Source: Clostridium beijerinckii (GTDB lineage Bacteria > Bacillota > Clostridia > Clostridiales > Clostridiaceae). Taken from it: a DNA stretch of 64,000 nt. This document shows, in pieces, positions 15,702 through 26,778 of this stretch. Location of the stretch: NCBI RefSeq assembly GCF_036699995.1, contig NZ_CP144906.1:266501-330500 (forward strand), written 5' to 3'. The notes under the pieces were generated by a model. The model was given only the letters and a program-made list of their open reading frames with translations. It ran no database searches and had not been told where the DNA came from. Every line of letters begins with the position of its first letter. Position 1 is the stretch's first letter. The position numbers and the translations under genes were made by a program.

Positions 15702-17963
15702 ATGCTAGAAAAGAATTTAAACGAAATCTTAAAGAAAAGGTTTAATAAGATAGTGAGAGAAGCGAGTAATGAAGAAATCTATTTAGCATTATTAGAGTTA
15801 ACAAAAGGAACTATTAAGAAAAAGGGTGTTAATAAAGGTAAAAGAAAATTATATTATATTTCTGCTGAATTTTTAATTGGTAAATTACTATCAAATAACT
15901 TAATTAACTTAGGTCTTTATAAAGATATTAAAGATATTTTAGGTAGAAATGGTAAAGAATTAGCTGAAATTGAAGAAGTTGAATTAGAACCCTCATTAGG
16001 AAATGGCGGACTTGGAAGATTAGCAGCTTGCTTCATAGATTCTATTGCAACTTTAGGTTTAAATGCAGATGGTGTAGGATTAAACTATCATTTCGGATTA
16101 TTCAAACAAGTTTTTGAAGACCATAAGCAAAAGGCTGTTAAGAATCCATGGATAACAAGTGAAGGTTGGTTAAATAAATCTGATATTAAGTTTGAAGTTC
16201 CATTTGCAGGATTCACAGTCACTTCAACACTTTATGATATAGATGTAACTGGATATGATCAAGAAGTATCAAATAAACTTCGTCTATTTGATGTAGATAC
16301 AATAGATGAAACTTTAGTTAAAGAAGGAATTGATTTTGACAAAGAAGATATTAAGAAGAACTTAACATTATTCTTATATCCTGATGATAGTGATGAGGCT
16401 GGACGCTTATTAAGAATATATCAACAATATTTTATGGTTAGCAATGCTGCACAATTAATATTACTTGAAGCAGATAAAAATGGGTATGATCTTCATAAAT
16501 TACATGAACATGTTGTTGTTCAAATCAATGATACGCATCCATCTATGGTTATTCCTGAATTGATAAGGCTGCTTGGAGAAAGAGGAATACCTATGTCAGA
16601 AGCCATTGAAATAGTATCTAAGACTTGTGCTTATACTAATCATACAATATTAGCAGAAGCTTTAGAAAAGTGGCCAATAGCTTATTTGCAAAAGGTTGTT
16701 CCACACTTATTACCAATTATCAGAGAATTGGACAATCAAGTTAAACTTAAATTTAAAGATGAAAAAGTTGCTATTATAGATGAAGATATGAGAGTGCATA
16801 TGGCTCATATGGATATTCACTATGGATATAGCGTAAATGGTGTTGCAGCTCTCCATACTGATATATTGAAAGAAGAAGAGCTAAAGCCATTCTATGATAT
16901 ATATCCAGAGAAATTCAATAATAAAACTAATGGAATAACCTTCAGAAGATGGTTAATTCATTGTAATAACAAACTTGCTAGTTATATTTCAGAGCTTATT
17001 GGAGATGGATATAAGAAAGATGCTGCTAAGCTAGAAGAATTAGCGAAGTTCATAAATGATGAGATAGTGTTAAATAAGATTGGGGAAATTAAAAAAGAAA
17101 ATAAGATTGAATTAAAGGAATATTTAAAAGAAACACAAGGGATAGAAATTGATGAAAATTCTATCTTCGATATTCAAATCAAAAGGCTTCATGAGTATAA
17201 GAGACAACAAATGAATGCACTTTATATCATTTATAAGTATCTAGATATAAAGAAAGGAAATAAGCCAACTACTCCTATAACAATGATATTTGGAGCTAAG
17301 GCTGCGCCAGCTTATGTAATTGCACAAGATATAATTCATGTTATTCTTTGTCTGCAAGAAATAATTAATAATAATCCAGAAGTTAATAAATATTTAAAAG
17401 TTGTTATGGTTGAAAACTATAACGTGACTAAGGCTTCTAAGTTAATACCTGCTTGTGATGTTTCAGAGCAAATCTCGCTTGCATCTAAAGAAGCATCAGG
17501 TACTGGTAACATGAAGTTTATGCTAAATGGTGCATTAACTTTAGGAACCGAAGATGGAGCTAATGTTGAAATTCATGAATTAGTTGGAGATGATAATATC
17601 TATATATTTGGTGAATCTTCTGAAAAAGTTATCGAGCATTATAAGAATGCAGATTATGTTTCTAAGGAATTCTATAAAAAGCCAGCAATCAAAGAATTGG
17701 TTGACTTTATCATAAGTGATGACATGATAAAAGTTGGTGATGAAGAAAATCTTACAAGACTTCATAAAGAATTAGTTAATAAAGACTGGTTTATGACTTT
17801 ACTTGATGTCGAGGATTATATAAACACAAAAGATATGGTATTTAAAGATTATGAAGATAGAAAGGCTTGGAATAAAAAAGTGTTAATGAATATTAGCAAA
17901 GCAGGATTTTTCTCTTCAGATCGCACGATTGCTCAATACAATGAAGATATTTGGAAATTATAA
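15702..17963 (+). CDS. glgP: Glycogen/maltodextrin phosphorylase
   Basis: This enzyme releases glucose-1-phosphate from alpha-1,4-glucans using phosphate and pyridoxal phosphate. The 753 residues carry [20 protein letters not shown] near the N-terminus, [20 protein letters not shown] mid-protein, [17 protein letters not shown] and the PLP site [20 protein letters not shown] with the Schiff-base Lys605. It is shorter than the usual 800-840 residues and has a short N-terminus, as in unregulated bacterial maltodextrin-type phosphorylases. The ATG at 15702 follows AAGGTGG. It stands alone with its own terminator; no glycogen synthesis genes are in the window. Confidence 0.95.
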   Translation: MLEKNLNEILKKRFNKIVREASNEEIYLALLELTKGTIKKKGVNKGKRKLYYISAEFLIGKLLSNNLINLGLYKDIKDILGRNGKELAEIEEVELEPSLGNGGLGRLAACFIDSIATLGLNADGVGLNYHFGLFKQVFEDHKQKAVKNPWITSEGWLNKSDIKFEVPFAGFTVTSTLYDIDVTGYDQEVSNKLRLFDVDTIDETLVKEGIDFDKEDIKKNLTLFLYPDDSDEAGRLLRIYQQYFMVSNAAQLILLEADKNGYDLHKLHEHVVVQINDTHPSMVIPELIRLLGERGIPMSEAIEIVSKTCAYTNHTILAEALEKWPIAYLQKVVPHLLPIIRELDNQVKLKFKDEKVAIIDEDMRVHMAHMDIHYGYSVNGVAALHTDILKEEELKPFYDIYPEKFNNKTNGITFRRWLIHCNNKLASYISELIGDGYKKDAAKLEELAKFINDEIVLNKIGEIKKENKIELKEYLKETQGIEIDENSIFDIQIKRLHEYKRQQMNALYIIYKYLDIKKGNKPTTPITMIFGAKAAPAYVIAQDIIHVILCLQEIINNNPEVNKYLKVVMVENYNVTKASKLIPACDVSEQISLASKEASGTGNMKFMLNGALTLGTEDGANVEIHELVGDDNIYIFGESSEKVIEHYKNADYVSKEFYKKPAIKELVDFIISDDMIKVGDEENLTRLHKELVNKDWFMTLLDVEDYINTKDMVFKDYEDRKAWNKKVLMNISKAGFFSSDRTIAQYNEDIWKL

Positions 17964-17994
17964 TTTATAAATAGAATAATAATTTAGTTTAAGT

Positions 17995-18006
17995 GGTATC
18001 GATACC
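17995..18006. other. Small perfect palindrome after glgP
   Basis: GGTATCGATACC sits inside a larger AGTTTAA (17986-17992) / TTAAACT (18020-18026) inverted repeat directly after glgP. It could be part of the transcript end structure or a protein site; role unknown. Confidence 0.3.
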
Positions 18007-18033
18007 GGTTTGCAGCAAATTAAACTAATAAGA

Positions 18034-18075
18034 AAGACTAAAAATTTGAGTGTTCAAGTTTTTAGTCTTCTTTTT
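18034..18075. terminator. Terminator between glgP and araC-type gene
   Basis: AAGACTAAAAA (18034-18044) pairs with TTTTTAGTCTT (18059-18069), followed by CTTTTT. The A-rich left side lets it act also for the convergent AraC-family gene. Confidence 0.85.
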
Positions 18076-18096
18076 ATTAAAGTAAAAGTTTGTTTA

Positions 18097-18768
18097 TTAT
18101 CCAAAATTATTGTTTCTATATTCAGAAGGTGAAACACCAGTAAATGATTTAAATACTTTATGGAAATGACTTTGATCATGAAAACCTAAGGTTAAACCTA
18201 TTTCTAAAATACTGCTAGTCGTAGTTACAAGCAATACTTTAGCCCTATCAATTCTTATTTTTTTTGCATACTTCATAATAGTCATGCCCATATGTTTCTT
18301 AAAGCAATCTGATATATAGCCTTCAGATAGATTTAATTCTCTAGACAATTTTTTTAATGAGATTTGGCTTTCAATATTAAGATGTAAGTGTTTCAGAATT
18401 CTATTTATAACAAAGTTATCTTTTACTTCAACGTCATTTATAAGGAGATTAATGTATGTATCTATCATTTGTATTTCAATGGTTTGCAAATCTTCTATAG
18501 TGTTAAGAGTAGGGATTAAAGTATAGAATTTGTTATATATGGGATGAAGATATCTTGTTAAAATGCCATTTTCGACTATTTCTCTAGTATACATAGCATT
18601 CCAAATAAGCAAATCGTTTTTCTTATCTTGTATAGATATCTCATCGGAAATTTCATCTAAATGCTTTTTTTTAACTATTTCTAAGATTTGTGGTTTTGCT
18701 CTAAGTTTTATTAGAAATGATATGTCATTATTAAAAATACTCATATCTGACATGAATGAATTGTCCAA
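18097..18768 (-). CDS. AraC-family transcriptional regulator
   Basis: The 223-residue protein has a C-terminal AraC-type double HTH (about residues 125-223): ISLKKLSRELNLSEGYISDC, then the second helix-turn-helix with ILEIGLTLGFHDQSHFHKVF and FTGVSPSEYR. The N-terminal half has no cupin pattern that I recognise. I choose the TTG at 18768 as start because GGAGG lies eight bases upstream; the open frame extends to 18837 but without a ribosome site. It is convergent with glgP and divergent from the chemoreceptor. The target is not evident. Confidence 0.82.
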   Translation of the reverse strand: MDNSFMSDMSIFNNDISFLIKLRAKPQILEIVKKKHLDEISDEISIQDKKNDLLIWNAMYTREIVENGILTRYLHPIYNKFYTLIPTLNTIEDLQTIEIQMIDTYINLLINDVEVKDNFVINRILKHLHLNIESQISLKKLSRELNLSEGYISDCFKKHMGMTIMKYAKKIRIDRAKVLLVTTTSSILEIGLTLGFHDQSHFHKVFKSFTGVSPSEYRNNNFG

Positions 18769-18948
18769 GATAATTTCCTCCCCACATTCCACTGATATTA
18801 TATATATACATATTATATTAAAGATATACAAGCACAATCAAGTATTAGTGAGTAAGGCAGATGTAATTAATTAAGACGCATGTGGTAAATAAAGTATAAT
18901 TTTCGACTTGATTTTATGATAAAAATTAATAATATTATAGTATATATG

Positions 18949-18976
18949 TAAAGAAATTGAACCCTCAGTGCGATAA
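18949..18976 (+). promoter_or_regulatory. Sigma-D (FliA)-type promoter of the chemoreceptor gene
   Basis: TAAA (18949-18952), a 16-base spacer and TGCGATAA (18969-18976) closely fit the motility sigma factor consensus TAAA-N15/16-GCCGATAA. It lies about 120 bases before the start of the chemoreceptor. Confidence 0.6.
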
Positions 18977-19094
18977 TAAAAAGAATATGTAAATTGTTAT
19001 TGTAAAAATTAAGAGGGAGAATAATGCAAATAGATAACAGATTTGATTAAGTTAAATTGTTATTTATTCAATTTTATGAAAAGGGGTAATAGTA

Positions 19095-21098
19095 ATGAAA
19101 ACGAAAAAGTTTAGGGTTAACACTATTCGCAGCAAACTAGTTATTAGCTTAATAGGAATTTGTGTGATTCCCCTAATAATATTAGGTTATGGTGCCAATA
19201 TACAGGCTAAATCAATCCTTAATGAAAAACTGAAATTAACAAGTCAGCAAACACTTTTAGAAGTAAACGATGGAATCAGTAACTATTTTGATGGATTCAG
19301 TAATATGATAACTATGACATCCACAGATTATAACTTTGTTAACAGTGATAAGAGTGAGCAAGCAGCATACATACCAGAAAGTCTAAAGAATTTAAAAGAA
19401 AGTAATAGTAATATTTTCAGTTCATATTTTGCAACTACTGATGGAAAGTTTGATATATATCCTAACATTAAAATGCCAGAAGGATTTAATCCCAAAGAAA
19501 GGCCTTGGTACAAACAGGCTGTAGATAATAAAGGAAAAACAATAATAACGTTACCGTTTACTGATGCTCAGACAGGAAAAAATGTTGTGTCTATTGCAAA
19601 GACAGTAGAAAGAGATGGAAAAGTCATAGGAGTTTGCGCTATGAATGTTTCCTTAGAGACACTTACAGAAAAAATAAGTACGAAGAAAATAGGAAAAACT
19701 GGATATGTTTTTATTTCTGACGTAGAAGGTAAAAATATGATAGCTCATCCCAATAAAGATTTATTAGGAACTGATGCAGCATCTAAGCAATCTTTTTGGA
19801 ATGATGCTAAAAATAATGAAAAAGGATTTATAACGTATACCTTTAACAATGCAAATAAGTTTGGAGTATATGAAACTAATGATATTACAGGTTGGAAATT
19901 AGTAGCGACGTTAGATGAAAAAGAATTATCAAATGATACAAATTCAATACGAACTACAACTTTAATTATAGTAGTAGTTATATGTTTGATTTCGATAGTC
20001 TTATCTTTATTATTAAGTAAAGGAATAGCACATAATATTAAGAAATTAAAAGAAGTATTTGAAAAAGCCTCAAGGGGAGATTTAACTGTGTCTATGACTT
20101 CGTCTACAAAAGATGAATTTATGGATCTAGCTAATTCCTTCAATGAAATGCTAAAGAATATTTCAGAGCTTATGAATAATGTAACTAAATCATCAAAAAC
20201 AGTTTTGGAAACGTCATCGAATCTTGCAAGCATGTCTGAGGAAGTAACTGCATCTATAGGAGAGGTTGCAAAAGCAATAGAAGAGGTATCAGAAGGGGCG
20301 ACAAATCAATCGCAAAATGCTCAAAACGGAGTTTCAGAAATGAATGATTTATCTAATAGATTAGATAAAATAAGTGTAAATTCTAATGAGATGGATAAAC
20401 TCTCAGCAAGTACCAAAGAATTAGGCGCTAAAGGATTATCTATGATAGATACATTAATAGAGAAATCGAAGAAAACTAAGATAGCTACAGGTGAAGTTGA
20501 TAGTATAGTTAAGGATATGGATGAAAGTACTAGAAAGATAAATACTATATCTGAAACAATTTCGCAAATAACAGAGCAAACTAATTTATTGGCATTAAAC
20601 GCAAGTATAGAATCTGCACGTGCAGGGGAGGCCGGAAAAGGTTTTGCAGTTGTGGCAGAGGAAATAAGAAAACTTGCAGAACAATCAAAATCATCAACAG
20701 AAGAAATCAAAGTTATTATTACAAATATTCAGAGTAAATCTGATACAGCAGTTAAAGCAATTAAATCTACAGAAAGTGTAGTGACAGAGCAAGATTTAGC
20801 AGTAGGAAAGACACAGGAGATATTTAGCGAAATCCTTAGATCAATTGAAACAATGATAAGCAAGGTTGATGAGATAAAGACTTCTATTATTGATGTTGAT
20901 GAGAAAAAGAAAAAAGCGGTATTAGAAATTGAGAATATATCGCTAATATCACAGGAAACTGCTTCAGCTTCAGAAGAAGTAACTGCATCAACAGAGGAAA
21001 TAACTGCAGTTATGGATAGGTTCACAAAATATGCGGATGAGCTGCAATTATTGGCAGAAAAGTTAGATGAAGAAATAAGTAAGTTTAAAATGATATAG
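19095..21098 (+). CDS. Methyl-accepting chemotaxis protein with Cache sensor
   Basis: This 667-residue receptor has TM1 (about 18-32), an extracellular dCache-type sensor (about 40-280, with [20 protein letters not shown] and [20 protein letters not shown]), TM2 (about 288-308), a HAMP domain and a long cytoplasmic signalling coiled coil. The hairpin tip that contacts CheA/CheW is [20 protein letters not shown] near residue 490. The sensor class often binds amino acids or organic acids; the ligand is unknown. The ATG at 19095 has AAAGGGG. A sigma-D-like promoter lies upstream, consistent with motility control. Confidence 0.93.
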   Translation: MKTKKFRVNTIRSKLVISLIGICVIPLIILGYGANIQAKSILNEKLKLTSQQTLLEVNDGISNYFDGFSNMITMTSTDYNFVNSDKSEQAAYIPESLKNLKESNSNIFSSYFATTDGKFDIYPNIKMPEGFNPKERPWYKQAVDNKGKTIITLPFTDAQTGKNVVSIAKTVERDGKVIGVCAMNVSLETLTEKISTKKIGKTGYVFISDVEGKNMIAHPNKDLLGTDAASKQSFWNDAKNNEKGFITYTFNNANKFGVYETNDITGWKLVATLDEKELSNDTNSIRTTTLIIVVVICLISIVLSLLLSKGIAHNIKKLKEVFEKASRGDLTVSMTSSTKDEFMDLANSFNEMLKNISELMNNVTKSSKTVLETSSNLASMSEEVTASIGEVAKAIEEVSEGATNQSQNAQNGVSEMNDLSNRLDKISVNSNEMDKLSASTKELGAKGLSMIDTLIEKSKKTKIATGEVDSIVKDMDESTRKINTISETISQITEQTNLLALNASIESARAGEAGKGFAVVAEEIRKLAEQSKSSTEEIKVIITNIQSKSDTAVKAIKSTESVVTEQDLAVGKTQEIFSEILRSIETMISKVDEIKTSIIDVDEKKKKAVLEIENISLISQETASASEEVTASTEEITAVMDRFTKYADELQLLAEKLDEEISKFKMI

Positions 21099-21250
21099 GG
21101 AGAATCACAGGTTGAATTGGATGTAAGAATCTAATTCAACTTGTTCTTTATTTATAGGAATGATAATGAATGAAAGTTAAAAGTATCCTAGATAATTTGA
21201 TTATTTAGTGGTATCATTATATAGAGAATTGGTATATTGGAGGTATGATT

Positions 21251-21838
21251 ATGAAGAGTTTAAAAGGAAGCAAAACAGCAGTAAATTTAATGAAATCATT
21301 TGCAGGGGAAAGCCAAGCTAGAACTAGATATACTTATTATTCTAGTATTGCTAAAAAAGAAGGGTTTGTGCAAATTGCGAACATATTCTTAGAAACAGCA
21401 GAACAAGAAAAAGAACATGCAAAAAGGTTTTATAAATTTCTTAAGGATGATTATGTTGACGAGCAGATAGAAATACAAGCATCTTACCCAGTCTCATTCC
21501 ACGAAAGTACATTGAAAAACTTACTTGCAGCAGCTTCAGGCGAAAATGAAGAATGGACAGACCTTTATCCAAGTTTTGCAAAAACAGCTGAAGAGGAAGG
21601 ATATCCAGAAATTGCAGTAGTTTATAGAAAGATAAGTGAAGTTGAAGCACGACATGAGGCTAGATATAAAAAACTAGCTAAAAATATTGAAGATGGAACA
21701 GTATTTAAGAAGGATGAAGTAACTCTTTGGAAGTGTGGCAATTGCGGATTTATATATGAAGGCAAAGAAGCACCAGCTGCATGTCCTGCATGTGCACATC
21801 CACAAGCATACTTTGAAGTGTTTGTTGAAAATTATTAA
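21251..21838 (+). CDS. rbr: Rubrerythrin
   Basis: Rubrerythrin reduces hydrogen peroxide in the anaerobe cytosol. The 195 residues have a ferritin-like four-helix diiron domain ([48 protein letters not shown] supply Glu/His ligands) and a C-terminal rubredoxin domain with two CxxC pairs in [20 protein letters not shown] and ACAHPQ. I start at the ATG at 21251 since GGAGG (21239-21243) has proper spacing to it; an ATG at 21245 would be too close. It is a single-gene unit with its own terminator. Confidence 0.96.
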   Translation: MKSLKGSKTAVNLMKSFAGESQARTRYTYYSSIAKKEGFVQIANIFLETAEQEKEHAKRFYKFLKDDYVDEQIEIQASYPVSFHESTLKNLLAAASGENEEWTDLYPSFAKTAEEEGYPEIAVVYRKISEVEARHEARYKKLAKNIEDGTVFKKDEVTLWKCGNCGFIYEGKEAPAACPACAHPQAYFEVFVENY

Positions 21839-21863
21839 TATAGAAATCAAATAGACATACATT

Positions 21864-21909
21864 AAGGAAGCACTTATATTTAAGTTTAAATTAAGTGTTT
21901 CCTTTTTTT
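21864..21909 (+). terminator. Terminator after rubrerythrin
   Basis: AAGGAAGCACTTA pairs with TAAGTGTTTCCTT across an AT loop and is followed by a T-run to 21909. Confidence 0.85.
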
Positions 21910-21995
21910 GTATTGGTATTTTTGAAAATTTAGACAGTTCATATTTACCGTGTTAAAATAAAAGAAGTAATAAAAATAAGACAGATGGTGAGTAT

Positions 21996-22412
21996 ATGAT
22001 TAAAGCTAAATTAGAAAAGAATAAAAGTGGAAAAATAATATTTAAATTAAAAATAGACAGCGATTATAAAGAAAATATTTTATTTAAAAGAGCTATCATG
22101 GAAGCAAAAGAAATTAAGGGACGATATCAATATGAAGTACCTCTAAGATTCTTTATTCCAATATGTAAGAATGTAGGCAGAGAGAATTTAGTATTAGATA
22201 AGAGATGCATATTATCTTATTTGGAATTCTCAGATTACTATGATGAAAATTATTATACAGATATAGATGCTACCGCAAAGTATATGAAAAAATGGAGAGA
22301 AGAAGGTTGTCCTGACATTTATAGAATAACTATAGATAAAGATAGTTATGAAATAACAAAGGAGGTAGTCTTTAAGAAGCCTAAGGTAGTAATTAAGGAC
22401 TTTAATTTATGA
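21996..22412 (+). CDS. Conserved-looking hypothetical protein
   Basis: I do not recognise this 138-residue protein. It is soluble, with no signal peptide or membrane segment. It looks like a mostly beta N-terminal half (MIKAKLEKNKSGKIIFKLKI) with a Tyr/Asp-rich stretch near residues 80-92 (SDYYDENYYTDIDATAKYMK) and a KKPKVVIKDF end. The ATG at 21996 has a GGTGAG site at good spacing. It stands alone between two clear terminators, so it is likely a real monocistronic gene. Confidence 0.7.
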   Translation: MIKAKLEKNKSGKIIFKLKIDSDYKENILFKRAIMEAKEIKGRYQYEVPLRFFIPICKNVGRENLVLDKRCILSYLEFSDYYDENYYTDIDATAKYMKKWREEGCPDIYRITIDKDSYEITKEVVFKKPKVVIKDFNL

Positions 22413-22434
22413 TATGTATTTAAAAAGAGAAATA

Positions 22435-22482
22435 AAAAGGAATTATCTCAAATTAGAAGTAATTTGAGATAATTCCTTTTTA
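22435..22482. terminator. Strong bidirectional terminator
   Basis: A 21-bp perfect stem joins 22435-22455 (AAAAGGAATTATCTCAAATTA) read in short: AAAAGGAATTATCTC... with its complement 22460-22480, loop GAAG, then T. It separates the hypothetical gene from the convergent HutD-like gene. Confidence 0.9.
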
Positions 22483-22495
22483 ATGCATTTTAGTA

Positions 22496-23113
22496 TTATT
22501 GGCTATAAATTGCGCTTGCTATTATATTAGTAATTTCTAATGAATTGCTAGAGAGTAAAAATTCATGTATAGAACTTAGGCTTAAGGATTTAAGTAATAG
22601 CAGATCATTAGTATTAGCTTTGAAAATTTTATTGTTAATAGTAAATTTAAAGCTACCACTTACAACATAAAAACAAATGGCTATAAGTTCCTTATCTAAT
22701 GGAACTTGATGTTTGAATACACACTTTTTTCTAGGCGTAATATTTAAATGAACTAATTCACCATTATAATTCTCTCTTGTCATTAAGTTAAAAACAGAAG
22801 CTTTTCCATAAGTTTTTGTTTTCCAATCACCCATGAAGCTATCTTGTTCAAAGGCTTTTAGTAATTTCTTATATTTATTTTCATGATCAAGGGTTATTTT
22901 GCCTTCAGTAACCATAAATTTACGTGAAACATTTGTAAGATTGCTAAAAGTAGATTCCGGTATATCAATTTTAGCTATACCAAGTCTCCATAAGAAGTTC
23001 CTGCTTGCATAATCAGAATCTACTGGATATGTTATTAATTCTGTCGCCATTCCACCAGACCAAAATGTCGGCTTATAGCTCTTTTCTCTTATTAATTCAA
23101 CATCGTAGTTCAT
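22496..23113 (-). CDS. HutD/Ves family cupin-like protein
   Basis: The 205-residue protein has the HutD/Ves signature: KPTFWSGGMATELITYPVDS then YASRNFLWRLGIAKIDIPES and NVSRKFMVTEGKITL. These bicupin-fold proteins are linked to histidine use (HutD) or environmental stress (Ves), but the biochemical role is not settled, and no hut genes are near. The ATG at 23113 has GGGAGAG upstream. It is divergent from the folate cyclo-ligase gene with 281 bases between, in which nothing else was seen. Confidence 0.78.
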   Translation of the reverse strand: MNYDVELIREKSYKPTFWSGGMATELITYPVDSDYASRNFLWRLGIAKIDIPESTFSNLTNVSRKFMVTEGKITLDHENKYKKLLKAFEQDSFMGDWKTKTYGKASVFNLMTRENYNGELVHLNITPRKKCVFKHQVPLDKELIAICFYVVSGSFKFTINNKIFKANTNDLLLLKSLSLSSIHEFLLSSNSLEITNIIASAIYSQ

Positions 23114-23394
23114 AAATTACTCTCCCTTTATTTATCACATATTTTATGTTCATTATATTAAAAGATATATGTATAATCAATAAAGATAAGTACAATATAA
23201 AGCATAATTAATTTTGCTACTATGTAAGGTTTACTATTTTTAGATATATAAAGAATAGACATAAGATGTTTTAGTAAGTAAAATTAAAATAATAAGTAAA
23301 GTGAATAGCTAGATAAAATATCTATAGATTTATTAGTTTGAGAACAATATGAAGTTCATGATTGATATGAAGTATAATTATAGGAGTTGTTTGT

Positions 23395-23985
23395 ATGGAA
23401 AACTTTATTAATAAGAAAATACTAAGAAAAGAAATTTTAGATAAGAGAAAAAAAATAGATGTAACAGAAAAAGAAAAAATAGATGAAAGAATATTAGAAA
23501 CAGTTTATAGTAGCGAGTACTATAAATTGGCAAAAAATATTTTTGTTTATATATCGTTTGACACTGAAATAAATACAAGAGATTTTATAAAGGAATCATT
23601 AAATAATGATAAAAAAATTTATGTTCCAAGGACGGAAATTAAAACTAAACTTATGGATGCAGTAGAAATTAAATCACTGGATAATTTGTTGGAGAGTTCA
23701 TACGGAATACCAGAACCATCTATAGATGATCCCTATATTGATCCAAACGAACTTGATTTAATTATAGTTCCAGGCGTAGCTTTTGACAGGCGTGGGGGGA
23801 GAGTTGGCTATGGAGCAGGTTTTTATGATAGATATTTCAAGAAAATTAACAAAGATAATATAAAAAGAATTGCCAAATTAGCATTAGCATATGATTTTCA
23901 AGTACTTGATAAAGTTCCAACCAGTTATCATGACGTACCAGTAGATTATATTATAACTGAAAAAGAATTTATAAAGTTGGAATAA
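23395..23985 (+). CDS. 5-formyltetrahydrofolate cyclo-ligase
   Basis: This enzyme converts 5-formyl-THF to 5,10-methenyl-THF with ATP, returning stored folate to one-carbon metabolism. The 196 residues show the N-terminal basic helix KKILRKEILDKRKKID, the segment IDPNELDLIIVPGVAFDRRG, and the signature GRVGYGAGFYDRYFKKI. Length is normal. The ATG at 23395 has TAGGAG upstream. The coiled-coil gene follows 34 bases downstream and is probably co-transcribed. Confidence 0.93.
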   Translation: MENFINKKILRKEILDKRKKIDVTEKEKIDERILETVYSSEYYKLAKNIFVYISFDTEINTRDFIKESLNNDKKIYVPRTEIKTKLMDAVEIKSLDNLLESSYGIPEPSIDDPYIDPNELDLIIVPGVAFDRRGGRVGYGAGFYDRYFKKINKDNIKRIAKLALAYDFQVLDKVPTSYHDVPVDYIITEKEFIKLE

Positions 23986-24019
23986 TGTAATGCCGGATTA
24001 AAATAAATAGGGGGAATAT

Positions 24020-26629
24020 ATGGAATACATTGAGAGTAATTTTGGTTACCTAAAAGGAACCCAAATAGAAAAGTACTACGATCATCTGATAAAAGCAGAA
24101 TTTTTATGCGAGTATTATCCGATAGTTACAAAGATTATTGTTAGAAAAGTAATAGAAATGCTTTTAAGGGATATAGCGCAGGACAGTGGAGTTGATATGA
24201 ATGTTTCTGCACTTACATTATTAAATAGTATTAAGTTAAAGTCTAATATTTCTTTTTCAGAAGAAATTTATAATAGTATAGAGATTATATTGGCTAACGG
24301 ATATGAGAACATTTCCAAAAGAGATAGAAATAGAAAGATACCTAAACATCCAATAGAAATTTTAAAGATAGCTCAAAAGGTTCTATATTACTATTTGAAA
24401 GAAAAAGAAAATTTGATACTAGATATAAAGAATTTAAGTTTTAGTGCTCCTAGTACTATAGAATATATGAGGAAAGAACTTTTAAAGATCAATAACGATA
24501 TTGCTCAAAGAGAAAATTTAATCAATAATCTTAGGGCAAAGATTCTTGAGGTAGATAGTTCTCCAAAGCGAATAAGTGAAATAAATAACATCATAATACT
24601 AATAAAAGAAGAAAAAGCTTATTTAGAAGAAATCCAAGATATATTAAATAGAAAAGTAGAAATGCAAAATAAATGTGTATTGAATATGGAAACGGATTAT
24701 AAAACATATGAAAAAAAGCTTAATGAAATGAAAATTAAGTTTAATGAAAATGAAGAACTTCTTCTTGAAAAAGAGGGGCAGCTTCTGAAGGCTGAGATAC
24801 AAAATCAAGAATTGAAAATATCGACTGAGGAGTTAGATGACGAAGATGAATCAATAAAAAGTATGAAAGTATCACTGGATGAAGAATTAAGAACATTAAG
24901 ACACGCATATGAAAGTTTATTAAACTTAACAGAAGAATATAATAATATTGTTGAAACAATAGAATTTTCATATGATAATGAATTAAAAAAAGAATTGGAA
25001 GCTAAAAAGAACAGTATCCAAATAAAAATAAATTTTGAGGATGCTGTATTTAACGAGAATATAATTATTTACAATAAAAATATAGTGGAGTATAGAAGAA
25101 AAGCGTTAATATTTAAAGAACTAGTAAATGAAAATATAAAACGAGAAATTAGGCATGAAAAATTTTATGATGGATTTTTAAGACTATCAGGAAAAGAGCT
25201 TAAAATCGTATATACAATCATTAATAATATTACTTCAAGTTTCAATTTGATAAGTAAACCTAAGGAATTATTGGGAAGATATAATGAAGATAAGTTTTTA
25301 GAATTACTAAATAGAAATTTAGAGAATTTAAAAAACATTAATGATAATGAAATAAAGCTAATTTTATATTATAAATTAATAAGTTTGTCAAATGCTCCTT
25401 ATGGGAAGGTATATAATAGAAGAAAGTTTGTACAGACATTGGATTCTATGGTAGAGAAAGCTTATGCTGTTTTAGTGCCCAAAAAGGATTTTAAAGCAAG
25501 AGCAATAAAATTAGATGCAATAAATGAATATTATATGAATAGAACTATATGGGCATTAAAAAATAAAGGCTCAAATACACATATTACAGAAGAGCTTATA
25601 GAAAAGATTTATGATATGGTTATAAAATTAAAACAGAGACCAGAAAATAAAGAGAAAAGATTTTACTATGAAAAACTTGATTTGGATGTTATGACGGAGG
25701 CGGCCATTAAATCAGCTATAAAATCTCAACCATATACATTTCTACATATGATAGCAGACTTAGCAAGCATTGATTCATATAAGGATATGTCTAGTATTAT
25801 ATTTCAAATTGAAAATTTAATTGAGAAAAGATCTTTGATTAAAGATTTTTCTAATGCTTATTTTATGGTTCTATTATATTTATCTAGCGATGCAGTAGTG
25901 ATAAGTCAAAACCAGCAAGAAGAATTATTACCATTAGTAGTAATGTTAATAACGAGTACAAGTTCAGCCTCAGATAGTGATTTTATAAATTTAGAAGGTT
26001 ATAATGATTTGGTTAAGTTGTGGAAACAAAAACAACAAAAATATAACGATATCTTTATGAAGAAAGAGGAAGAGGAAAATAGCTTAGGTCTAATAATGAG
26101 AGAAAAATTAGAATTAGAAATTAATCAGAAAGAATTATCAGAATCATATGACTCATTAATGAGAAGGTATGGAAGCTACGAGAGTGAATTCAAAAATCTA
26201 GTTATGAATTCAGAAAAAAGAGTTCTCTTGCCATCATATTTTTACTATGATGATTTGTGCAATAAAAAGAAGTTAGCAGAAAAGCATATTAATGAATCAA
26301 AAAATAAAATTGGAACATTGAAAAGCATGTTTTCTATAGAGGTTTGGAAGGATCAAGCGAATAAGTTTATTAATGAATCCAATATGCTAGAAGCTGAAAA
26401 GTTGCTAATTAAAGAAGCAAAGCAAAAGCCTTACTTTAAAAAAGAATATTCGGTTTTCTTAGAATTAGAAGATCAAATTCAAAAAGTGAATGAATCTATA
26501 GAAAAAAATAAGGAGATGCTGAAAAGCAAAGATGCACTAGTTGATAATATAGGAAGTAAAATTATTGACTTGCAGAAGCAGTTAACTACTATGAAGAATG
26601 CGTATATGGACATAGAAAGTGGTTACTAA
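24020..26629 (+). CDS. Large coiled-coil protein with DUF4145-like N-terminus
   Basis: I do not recognise a named family for this 869-residue soluble protein. The N-terminal 140 residues (DHLIKAEFLCEYYPIVTKII, VIEMLLRDIAQDSGV) resemble the DUF4145-type helical domain found at the front of HsdR-like and other nuclease or helicase proteins. Residues about 148-345 are long Glu/Lys-rich coiled coils, about 350-680 is a helical, non-coiled region, and about 690-865 is coiled coil again. No P-loop, nuclease or membrane motif is visible. The start ATG at 24020 has GGGGGAA. It follows the folate cyclo-ligase closely. Confidence 0.75.
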   Translation: MEYIESNFGYLKGTQIEKYYDHLIKAEFLCEYYPIVTKIIVRKVIEMLLRDIAQDSGVDMNVSALTLLNSIKLKSNISFSEEIYNSIEIILANGYENISKRDRNRKIPKHPIEILKIAQKVLYYYLKEKENLILDIKNLSFSAPSTIEYMRKELLKINNDIAQRENLINNLRAKILEVDSSPKRISEINNIIILIKEEKAYLEEIQDILNRKVEMQNKCVLNMETDYKTYEKKLNEMKIKFNENEELLLEKEGQLLKAEIQNQELKISTEELDDEDESIKSMKVSLDEELRTLRHAYESLLNLTEEYNNIVETIEFSYDNELKKELEAKKNSIQIKINFEDAVFNENIIIYNKNIVEYRRKALIFKELVNENIKREIRHEKFYDGFLRLSGKELKIVYTIINNITSSFNLISKPKELLGRYNEDKFLELLNRNLENLKNINDNEIKLILYYKLISLSNAPYGKVYNRRKFVQTLDSMVEKAYAVLVPKKDFKARAIKLDAINEYYMNRTIWALKNKGSNTHITEELIEKIYDMVIKLKQRPENKEKRFYYEKLDLDVMTEAAIKSAIKSQPYTFLHMIADLASIDSYKDMSSIIFQIENLIEKRSLIKDFSNAYFMVLLYLSSDAVVISQNQQEELLPLVVMLITSTSSASDSDFINLEGYNDLVKLWKQKQQKYNDIFMKKEEEENSLGLIMREKLELEINQKELSESYDSLMRRYGSYESEFKNLVMNSEKRVLLPSYFYYDDLCNKKKLAEKHINESKNKIGTLKSMFSIEVWKDQANKFINESNMLEAEKLLIKEAKQKPYFKKEYSVFLELEDQIQKVNESIEKNKEMLKSKDALVDNIGSKIIDLQKQLTTMKNAYMDIESGY

Positions 26630-26734
26630 AAGATTGATTTCAGATATATAATTAAGATTTACCGAGTATTATATTATTTTACAGAAAGAGCATGAGTCTA
26701 TACTCAGTAAAAAATTTTGTGTAAACTAAAAAAA

Positions 26735-26770
26735 GAGGACGCCTTATTTACAAGGGCATCCTCATTTTTA
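26735..26770. terminator. Terminator between the coiled-coil gene and thrS
   Basis: GAGGACGCC (26735-26743) pairs with GGGCATCCTC (26754-26763). A-run before and T-run after make it usable from both sides; it closes thrS. Confidence 0.8.
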
Positions 26771-26778
26771 TATAAATT

